Origin: an uncultured Hyphomicrobiales bacterium
GTDB lineage: Bacteria > Pseudomonadota > Alphaproteobacteria > Rhizobiales > Beijerinckiaceae
Assembly: GCA_903884435.1 (NCBI GenBank)
Contig: CAISEY010000007.1
Span: forward strand, 1-46,693
Length of the DNA: 46,693 bases
Direction of reading: 5' to 3'
The translations under genes and the position numbers were made by a program. The notes beneath the pieces are model-generated. The model searched no databases and had not been told where the DNA came from. It saw only the letters and a program-made list of their open reading frames with translations. Shown piece by piece: positions 23,029 to 31,800 of this stretch (the first letter of the stretch is position 1; each line of letters starts with the position of its first letter).

Positions 23029-26000
23029 TCACCGTGTGACCACGATGCGCAGCCCGGCGCTCGCCCCGTAAAGACCGGCGCGGTACATGGTTTCGACTTC
23101 GCCTTGCGGCTGCGTGAAACTGCCGGCGACCTGACCGCGTGTCCGGAACGTGAAGCTGTAATTGCCTTTTGGCAACGAGTCATAGGCGTAGAATACGCGA
23201 TCGTCTCCGAAGCTCGTCCATGTCGGTGCGCGCGTGGGTCCGGCGGACGGCGTCGCCTCCGCGGGTGCGGTAGCCAGATTGGGATTGAGCGGCTCGAGTC
23301 CCGCCGCCAGCGGCAACGAAATCGCCACGTGGGTGCGGTCTTCCGGAACAGTGACCTCGGCCGTTTCTTCGATCACGTCGCCAACCGCAATGTGAATGGC
23401 GCCATCGGGGCCCGGCGCGAGCTGCTCCGGAGGCCCGTTGCCGATGCGTGACAGCCGTCGTGTGATCACGAATCCCAGTGCGATCGCGGGCGCGCGAGAA
23501 CCGGACTCCGTGGGCTGATACCGGGTTTCCACCAGCGCGATCACCGGCGCGGCGCCGCCATTGTCGATGCGCAATAGCGTCGGATCGCTTTCCCTGGTGC
23601 GCAGGATTGGAGCATCACCCGTCAAAGCCAATCGCAGTGAATTCGCACCATGCGAGAGAACCAGCGGCAGAGCGGCTGATGGCCGTTTCAGCACGTCCGC
23701 CAGCGCGCGGATCGCGGCGGCATTGGCGTTGGTCGAGCCCCATCCCGAGCCGTCCCCAAGACGCAGCAGGCCGTCGCGCAATACCGTCAGCCGATCATCG
23801 TCCGGCGTCGCTGTGGCAATCGCGCGGGTGATTTCCGCGAGGCTTCGGGTTTCGGACGGCAGGATCAAGTCGTTGCCCCCATCTGCGGCTAGGCCGGCGT
23901 AATAGGGCTTGCCGTCGCGCGCCAGAATTTTGACCCGGCTCCACAGCGTTTCCGTCAGTTCCTTCAGCAGGCGGTGATCCTCGCCCGGCAGATGCGCGAC
24001 AGCGGAGGTTACTTGCGCGACCGAAGCGTTCGGCATGGATTGCGCGCGGCGGCTCAGTTCGGCCAGATAGGCGGAGTCGAGCTTGTCGCCCTCGGCGAGT
24101 GCGGTCAGCGCTTCGACACGCTCGCGCAGCTCTTCGCCGGACAGCAATCGCGCATAGTCCGAACGTAGTGACAGCTTCAGCACGTTGGCGAGACGTTCGA
24201 GCAAGGTCTTGTCGACGGGTTCACCAGCTTTTTCGGCGGCGACGGCGAATCGATAGGCCCATGCGGTCAGCGAAACATTGCCTCGCGCCTTGGGCCAGTA
24301 GGCCACCAGCCCGTCCCCGTCGATGCTTTGCGAGATCGCCCGCAGCGTGTTGCGCACGTCTCCCGCGAGCCGCTGATCCAGACCAGAGGCTGCAAGGATG
24401 GGCAGAAACGGCTTCAGCGCCAGAGTCGCTGACGCGAGCGAGATGCGCTGCTCGGTGCAGGCGTAAGGATAGCGCGCCAGATAGTCGAGGCCCGCGACGA
24501 TTTTCACGATCGCCGGATCTGCCGCCAGCGTCACATTGCGCTGGAACGAACCGGGCCGGAAGCTTTCGGTCACAGCCGCGACGCTCGCATTGCCGCGCTC
24601 CGGAACATCGACAAGTTCATTGTAGCGCACCACCGGGCGGTCGGGACGAACCGGCAGATCAATCTGCACGTTGTCGCTGGCGCGATCGGCGTCGCGTTGC
24701 AACGAGAAGCGCAAACGCACTTGTTCGAGGCCCGGCGCCGGTTCGCGCACCGTGACGGGAAACTCAATGCGGGCCGGACGGTTCTGCTGCCACGCGAGTC
24801 TTTGTTCGCCAGCGCCGCCGAGCGTCAAACCGTCCGCCGCAAGCGTCGCGCGTCCGGCGCCGCCAGCGCCTTCGACCACCCGGCCTATGAGGCTGGCGTC
24901 GAATGTGTCGCCGGGACGAACGAAACGCGGCAAGGCGGGCTGAGCGACAAGTTCCTGGCGCACCAGTAATTCTCCGGTCGCGAATCCGAAACGGTCCGGA
25001 CCGCTGATCGCTTTGGCGCGCAGTTTGAAGACAGTCAATGAATCCGGCAGTTTCACCTTGATCTTCGCGATGCCGTTAGCGCCGACAATCACCTTTGGAA
25101 GATAGATCGGGATCGGGGTGAAATTCTTGCGCACGGAGACGTTGTTGTCGGTGCCCCATTCATCGAGACCCGCGTCGCCGCCGGAATCTTCATTGAGCGG
25201 AATGACGCCGAACGCCATGTTGCGCGTATCGCGCGCCGCCATTTTCGTCGGCCGTTCGACGATGAAAGTCTTGAGCGGATCGAGCGGCCGCTCCTTGGCC
25301 AGGGAAAGAACGGCCTGATCGACCATCCAGAAGGTTGCTTCGCCCGCGGTGGGCTTGCCGAGGTCGTCCGCCAGCCGCAAGGTGACTTCAATTTCCTCGC
25401 CGGGCCGCGCCTTTTGCGGCGATTCAAGCGAGGCGGCGACGATGTTTTTCACCGGCGTCACGCTGACCCATTTGGTCGCCGCGATCGTCACCGGCTTGCC
25501 CTGATCGAACGGAGCACTCGGGTCGGTCGCGGTATTCGGCAGGCGTCCGCGCATGATGAGAAAATGCACCGCGACGCGCGGCATCTCTTCCTTGCGCAAT
25601 GTCACCGCGTAGCGCCCGAAACCATTGGCGATATCGACCCAGTCGTAGCGGAAACGGCCTTCCGGTTCTTCGACGATTGCGAGGGCGCGCGCGTTTTGGA
25701 ATGGACTCTGGATGACCAGAGTCGCGGTTTCTCCGGGCGCATAGGCGTCCTTTTCCGTTGTCACTTCGGCGGTTTGCGCGGGCGCGCGCGCCCAGGTCAC
25801 GGGCGTGTCGCCGGCGACGAACATGTCGAGGCTCACCTGCTGGCGACGACCGATGCGATCCGCCGCCTCGACTTGCACGAGGTAGACGCCGGCCTCGCGC
25901 GTTTCGAAAGACAGATGTTGCGAATCCATCGTGCTGGTCAGCTTGCGTTCGACCAGCGTGTCGTCGATGACCTCCGTCACGTACCTGGCGGCGCCCTGGC

Positions 26001-28833
26001 TAAAATCGCTCGCCTGCAGCACGGAACTCCAGTTGCGCTTGATGAGGCGAACGGTCATCTCGACGCCCGCGAGCGGAGCGCCATTGGCGTCGATCGCCAT
26101 GATCTCCGGTTCGATCGTCCCGGCTTTTGGCAAATAGCGCGGCGCCTTCACGCCAAGCACGAATGCTGGCAATGCGATGACGGACGTTACGTTGCGAACC
26201 TGAATGTCATCATCGCCCGTGACAGTCGCTTCGATCTGATAGCGGCGCGGCTGCCCGGTGGGCTCGATCGTGGTGTCGAAAGTGATGCGCGCCGCGCCCG
26301 CGGCATCCGTCGCGGCGTCGCGTTCCAGCACGGGCGTCGCCTTGAAGGTTCCATCTCCCGAGAAGCGAGCGTCGGTCGAGAAGTACCAGCTTTCCCGGCC
26401 CGGCGGCGTCCACGCGTAAGGAAACTGGCTGGCGCGCCATTTGATAGGCCGGTCGGCTACGAGCCCGCCGGCGAAATAACGCGCCAGCAGATCGACGGAA
26501 AACTCGCCGTCCAGGGCGGCCTGTTGTGGAGCGTTGAGGATCGCTTCGAAAGTGGGGAGACGATAATCTTCCTTCTTGAATTGAGATTCGCCGCAACTGG
26601 CCGTCTGCGTCGCTGACTCGTCGGTTGTATCGGCGTCTTCCGTGTTATCAGCCGAATCGTCGCTCGAGGCAGCCGTTTTCCTGGAGCCGTCGGGTTCATA
26701 GCGAACGGCGTAGTCGCCCGTTGCGGGCGTTTCGGCGTCGAACTTGTGATAGAAATTGCCGGTCGCGTCGATCTTTACCGGAATACGCCATTCCTGCTTG
26801 GCCGGCCCGATGACCACAATCGTCCCGCCCCCCCTCGCGTAGGATAGCGCGCCGCCCAGGTAATTGCGCACATAACCCTTGATATGCACCGGCTCCTCGC
26901 GCCGGTAGATCGGCCGCTCGGTGAATACATGGCAGATTGCGCGCGACGGCTCTGCCCGATCGACGGCTGGATCGGTGGTCCAGGCAAGCCACGGTTCTTC
27001 CGGCTTCGTCCAATTGTCCTTGGCGTATTGCCGTGGCCCATCGCCGGGCTCCAGGATCAAGGCGTCCAGGCCTTTGGTCACGACGATGCGTTTGATTTCG
27101 GCCTCGGCGCGGTCATTCAGCGTCCACGTGAAAGCGCCTTCGCTGTCTGTTGTGCCTGAAACCAGCGTCACGAATTTGTCGTCGCGCAATCCATCGAGAC
27201 GGATTTGCGCCTGCGCCACGGGCTGGGCGCTCGCCAACGACGTGACAGCGAACCGCACGCGTGAGGTTTCCTCGACGGCGCTTAGCGTCAGGTCGGTCAC
27301 CTGGATGCGCATCCATTCGCGCGTGCCGCCATTCAGCGCGCGCATGCCGACGAGATAAGTTCCGGGCTGGTCCGCGCCGGCGATTTTGGCGAGCAGGGGC
27401 TTCAGGTCGAGACCAAACTTGGCGCCTGCCCCGCCGCGTCTGATGGGAAGCCGCGCGAGTTCGGAAATGGCGGGCGAGCCAAGCGCCTTGATGCGTGCCC
27501 GGATGGCGTCGGCGTTCGCGTCACCATCATCGCTCCACGCGGCTGGCTCTTTGCCGGGCAGCGGCGGCGGCGCGGCGTCGTCGGTCTCGACGCCGTCGCC
27601 CGGAAAAGGCCAGAAATCGCGCGACAGCGGATCAACAGCATGGATGCGCAAATCGACCTTGTCATATCCGGCCCCGACCATCGGAACGAGTTGAGGACCA
27701 AACCGTTCGACGACCCCTTCGCGCGCGTCCCAGGTGAGACCTGGCGCTTGCGCCGCGAAGGCGAAGCGCTGCGCGAATGTCGCGCCTTCCATTGGGCGGT
27801 TGCGTTCATCCCGCAGCGCCCCGGGGGAGATGCGCAGTTCGTAGACCGTGTCAGACAGGAATTTGGCCGTCAGCCGCAGACGAGATCCGTCGTTTTCCAC
27901 GACGAGATCGTCGATCGGCGGCGAAATACGCAGTGCGTCTCGAGCGCCAGGCGCGTCGAGCGCCCGAGGCCTCGAGGAGAAGCTGACCAGGATACTGCGC
28001 TTCACGGCGCGTTGCGCCGCATTGTCGTCGCCCGATGATCGATAGGGCGAGCAGCGCATCACATCGCCGGCTGTGTCGCGATCGAGGCCACGTCCGCAGC
28101 TGGCCTCCGTCGCCGTGAAGGGCGCGGCGCTGCTCAGGCGGAGTTCGTAAAGGAGATCATCGAGCCCGGCCTCATCCGAGAGGCGAAGTCGCAGGATTGC
28201 GACGCGACCGTCCGGCAGGGCGTTCTTCAGTTGCACGACATAAGATTGTTTTTCGTCGCGCTTGCCGCGTTCGAGTGCGTGGATTGAAAAATCCTGAGGT
28301 GCGAGAAATTGTCCGCCTGCCCCCGAGACGCCGGGCGACGGCCGCACTTCGATGGTCGTGAGTCGTGACAGCGCGGCCAGGTCGACTGGCCTGTTGAATG
28401 TGAGAACGATGCGATCAAGATCGGTTACCGGACCTGATTGGGCCGACGGACTGGTAGAGTCAGGCGTGGGCAGGAGCGGGATCAGCCGTGTCCTTGCATC
28501 GCCGAACTCGAATTCGACGGCGTTCAGCGGCTTCCACGGATCAGCGGGGCGAAATTGCAGGGCGCGCCCGCCCAGCCATTGCCATGCGCCAGCGGTCGGC
28601 GGAGACATCGTCACAAGTCGTTCGGGATGATCTTCCGGCCCCCCCAGCGCCGGTCCGACGTCATGATCGAAGAATAGCGTCACCGGATCCCATGAACGCA
28701 AAAAGCGGTCGGGTACGATCGTTGCGTCGTCGGCGCGCCGCAACTGGTCGAGCGAGGGAGCCTGCGCCTGCGCGTTCGCCATTCCGGCGAGCGGAAACAA
28801 CGCGAGGGCGGAAAGAAGAGCCAGGCGCTTCAT
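23029..28833 (-). CDS. Bacterial alpha-2-macroglobulin with thioester motif
   Basis: A 1934-residue exported protease trap. The ATG at 28833 is chosen because GAGGAA lies six bases upstream; an ATG two codons earlier touches that site. The signal peptide (MKRLALLSALALFPLAGMANAQA) has no lipobox Cys, so unlike the E. coli protein it should be a soluble periplasmic protein. MG-type beta-sandwich domains fill most of the chain. Visible landmarks are an insert rich in Asp/Thr/Ser (SSDDSADNTEDADTT, about residues 725-740), a bait-region stretch (EDSGGDAGLDEWG, about 1213-1225), and the thioester Cys1459-T-E-Q1462 in the alpha-helical TED domain. Such proteins trap attacking proteases covalently. 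It lies between the LprI-domain giant (10 bp) and pbpC (10 bp). Confidence 0.95.
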   Translation of the reverse strand: MKRLALLSALALFPLAGMANAQAQAPSLDQLRRADDATIVPDRFLRSWDPVTLFFDHDVGPALGGPEDHPERLVTMSPPTAGAWQWLGGRALQFRPADPWKPLNAVEFEFGDARTRLIPLLPTPDSTSPSAQSGPVTDLDRIVLTFNRPVDLAALSRLTTIEVRPSPGVSGAGGQFLAPQDFSIHALERGKRDEKQSYVVQLKNALPDGRVAILRLRLSDEAGLDDLLYELRLSSAAPFTATEASCGRGLDRDTAGDVMRCSPYRSSGDDNAAQRAVKRSILVSFSSRPRALDAPGARDALRISPPIDDLVVENDGSRLRLTAKFLSDTVYELRISPGALRDERNRPMEGATFAQRFAFAAQAPGLTWDAREGVVERFGPQLVPMVGAGYDKVDLRIHAVDPLSRDFWPFPGDGVETDDAAPPPLPGKEPAAWSDDGDANADAIRARIKALGSPAISELARLPIRRGGAGAKFGLDLKPLLAKIAGADQPGTYLVGMRALNGGTREWMRIQVTDLTLSAVEETSRVRFAVTSLASAQPVAQAQIRLDGLRDDKFVTLVSGTTDSEGAFTWTLNDRAEAEIKRIVVTKGLDALILEPGDGPRQYAKDNWTKPEEPWLAWTTDPAVDRAEPSRAICHVFTERPIYRREEPVHIKGYVRNYLGGALSYARGGGTIVVIGPAKQEWRIPVKIDATGNFYHKFDAETPATGDYAVRYEPDGSRKTAASSDDSADNTEDADTTDESATQTASCGESQFKKEDYRLPTFEAILNAPQQAALDGEFSVDLLARYFAGGLVADRPIKWRASQFPYAWTPPGRESWYFSTDARFSGDGTFKATPVLERDAATDAAGAARITFDTTIEPTGQPRRYQIEATVTGDDDIQVRNVTSVIALPAFVLGVKAPRYLPKAGTIEPEIMAIDANGAPLAGVEMTVRLIKRNWSSVLQASDFSQGAARYVTEVIDDTLVERKLTSTMDSQHLSFETREAGVYLVQVEAADRIGRRQQVSLDMFVAGDTPVTWARAPAQTAEVTTEKDAYAPGETATLVIQSPFQNARALAIVEEPEGRFRYDWVDIANGFGRYAVTLRKEEMPRVAVHFLIMRGRLPNTATDPSAPFDQGKPVTIAATKWVSVTPVKNIVAASLESPQKARPGEEIEVTLRLADDLGKPTAGEATFWMVDQAVLSLAKERPLDPLKTFIVERPTKMAARDTRNMAFGVIPLNEDSGGDAGLDEWGTDNNVSVRKNFTPIPIYLPKVIVGANGIAKIKVKLPDSLTVFKLRAKAISGPDRFGFATGELLVRQELVAQPALPRFVRPGDTFDASLIGRVVEGAGGAGRATLAADGLTLGGAGEQRLAWQQNRPARIEFPVTVREPAPGLEQVRLRFSLQRDADRASDNVQIDLPVRPDRPVVRYNELVDVPERGNASVAAVTESFRPGSFQRNVTLAADPAIVKIVAGLDYLARYPYACTEQRISLASATLALKPFLPILAASGLDQRLAGDVRNTLRAISQSIDGDGLVAYWPKARGNVSLTAWAYRFAVAAEKAGEPVDKTLLERLANVLKLSLRSDYARLLSGEELRERVEALTALAEGDKLDSAYLAELSRRAQSMPNASVAQVTSAVAHLPGEDHRLLKELTETLWSRVKILARDGKPYYAGLAADGGNDLILPSETRSLAEITRAIATATPDDDRLTVLRDGLLRLGDGSGWGSTNANAAAIRALADVLKRPSAALPLVLSHGANSLRLALTGDAPILRTRESDPTLLRIDNGGAAPVIALVETRYQPTESGSRAPAIALGFVITRRLSRIGNGPPEQLAPGPDGAIHIAVGDVIEETAEVTVPEDRTHVAISLPLAAGLEPLNPNLATAPAEATPSAGPTRAPTWTSFGDDRVFYAYDSLPKGNYSFTFRTRGQVAGSFTQPQGEVETMYRAGLYGASAGLRIVVTR

Positions 28834-28843
28834 CGTCATTTCC

Positions 28844-31800
28844 TCAGCGGACGCGGGTCGGCGACAGGCCGACGAGTTCGAGATAGCGGCTGGTGACATC
28901 TGGCGGCGGCCCGTTGTCGGGGGGTGTCAGGCCGACGACGGCCGGGCGAACGGTGAGTGTTTCGCCGTCCGCTGGCGCGCGGGCTTCCAGCAAGTAGTGG
29001 CCGGGTTGCAGTGTCTGCAGTTGCGCTACGCCCTCGCCAATCCGCCGCCCACTGGAGTCGAGGAGGCGCGCGCTGGCGCGGTCGGGATCAGAACGAACGC
29101 CAACGCCGATGTTGGCGGCGCGTTTTACCTCGAAGCCGAAAAGCGCCATCGACCCGGGCGCAAGCGCCTGCGGTTCGCCGATGCCTTCGGCGATTTCGGT
29201 GACCGGCGTTGCGGTCAGTTCGAGTTCCCCGGACAATGGCCCGTCCTGCGGTGAATAGAGTCGCAATTCGGCGGCGCCAGCCGCGAGATAGCGATGGAAT
29301 TCTGCCCCAAGCGGGAAGAGTTCCGGCGCGCCCCGCGCCACGCCTTGTTGCAGCGACAGGATCGCTGGCGCATTCGTGCGCGCATGCAGGAGGACAGCCG
29401 TTTTCGCCGCCAGTGCGAAAGCCTGCGCGGCGCCTGAAAGGCTGGCGACTTGCGGTAACGCGATCGGTGTGGCGGAAGCAAGCGCCCACGGCGTCGCGGT
29501 TGCGTTCTCGATCCAGGCCGCCACGAGGCCCGGCGCATGAGCAATGACGAGTTCGCCCGGACCGTTGAGGGCCATTCGCGGGCCGCTCGAGACCCTTCCG
29601 TCATTGCCGATGAACGTCGGCGCGCCGCCCGCCGTGACCAGAGTGTCGCCCGCCTCCGCCCGTGTCGGAAGCGACAGTGAGCCAGCCGCGCCGAAGAAGC
29701 GCTTGACGGCAAGCCCGGCTGCCAGCCGCGGCTGCTCATTCGTGTCGATGACGTCGATCGAAGCCGGGGCCGGCTGCTCGCCTGCATTGATCAGCAGAGC
29801 CTGAGTCCAGTCATCCGCAAGCTGCCGCGTCATGGCTGAGCCGCCGGCCCAAACGGTCACATCGCGATTGCCGCCGGAAAGATGCGCGGCGGTATTGGCG
29901 GCGAGATCGACGCGAACCTGCTTTCCTCCGGGCGGCAATTGCACGGGCTGCGCGGAGTGCGGAGCCAGAACCGACGAATAGTGGCCGGTTGTGCTTGCCG
30001 GCTTGCGCATGGCTACATCGAGGCTGTCGACGCGCAGACGCAGCGCGTCATTCGATCCGGCGTTCCACACCCGCAACGGCGCCTCTCCGGCGACTGCGAA
30101 TGCTCCGCCTTGCGCGACGCCGAAGCCGCGGCCTGCATCGATTCCCGGTTGTCCGAAAGTCGAGAAAGCGCGCCACACGCGCTGCGTTTCATCGGCGACG
30201 GGCGATGCTCGCAACGTCGCGACGTCGCCGGCGGCAAGTTCGAGCGCGATGTCCTTCGCGTCGCCCGCTACAGCATCAAGGTGGACGGATTTCAGCGCGT
30301 CGTTCCGAGCCAGAAGCCACAGGCCTTCGGATTGCGGCGCCAGCGTTCCGCTTTCAGCGGCCACGAGCGGGCGACCCGGACGCGAACCTTGAAAAAGTCC
30401 CGAATAGCGCTCTTTCAGAATCACAATCGATTTCCGCGGCGCTGCCACGAGGGCGGCGCGCAACGGAAGGTCGAGCCCGTCGATCGCAACTGGCTTGAGG
30501 TTGATATCGCCCAGTGCCTGCGCGGCGTCGGCGACAGAGCGCGCTCCGATCGTAATGTCGGCCGCCCCCCCATCGATTGCCCAGACCGAGACCCGCCATG
30601 GGTTCGTGTCGGCATCTGCCGGCGCCGCCACTATGGGGGTACGGCCGCGATCGAAGGCTTCGGCGCGCCACGCGCCGCTTGCGTCGCGTCGTTCGAGCGA
30701 CAACACGAGTTCGTTGAGCGAACGAGCCCCCACGGTCAGCAATGTTGCCGCCGGAATGGCTGGAAGATCGAAGCGATGGACCCGCGGCCCGGTGACCGAC
30801 TTGAACGCGGTTAGATCGAGGGTTTGCGCTGGAGCGGGCCGGGGGAGATCAAGGTGGAGCTCGATGGCTCCCTCGGTTTCGTCGTCGCGGCTGGAGGCTG
30901 TCGCAGGCCGCTTGTCCTCTCCATCGCTGGACGATTGATCGTCGTCATCTGACGAAGCATCAGAATCGCTTTTTTGCGCGGATTTCGATTCTGACAGATC
31001 GATACGGTACGTCCCCGCTGACAGCAGGCGCGAGAGCGCGATGTTCCAGTCATCGGCGCGACCCGTGAGGCGCTCGATAACGCCGCCGTCAGAATCGCGC
31101 AGGATGGCGCTGAGTTCTCTTCTGCCAAAGGTTGTGACGCTCACAACGCGATCCTGAGCGATCGAAATCGGAATCGATGCCGGCAATGCAACAGAGCGCT
31201 TCTGCCCGGGTTGCAATTCAGCGGCGCCAAGACTGATGGTGTAGTCGAGGCGGTCGTTGCGGCCGAGCGCCCGCGCCTCCACCGCGTAATGGCCAGCGGG
31301 CAGCATGTTCGCGAAGCCTCGCTTGTAAACGATCTTGCCGATGGGTTTCGGTTCGCCAGTTACCTCGACAAGGTCGCCGATCACGCCGTCGCTGACGTCG
31401 AGCGTCACATGGGAAGGTCCCTGCAGGTCAAAGGTCCAGCGATCAGGCGTGCGTGGTGCATCCCTGGCGGAGGGCTCGCGCCATTGAAACGCCTGTTCAA
31501 TGCCGAAAGGCAGCTGGTGCGGACCGTGGCCTTCGGGCGATGGCTCCGGATTGGCGCTCCGCAGGCGCGCGACAAGTCGCGCGTCGACGTCCTGCGGCAA
31601 AACGACGAGCCGATATCGGCCTGCCTCGAAACGTCGCTGCAATGTGTCAAGTGGCCCCGGCCGCATGAGCGGCCAGCCTTCGGCATCTTCGAGCCGCGCC
31701 GAAAATGTTCGGTCGAGGCCATGAAGATCAATCCGGTATTCGCCCGGTTTGACGATATCGATCGCAATGGTCGCCCCCGCGCCGCTTGCGAGAGTCGCGC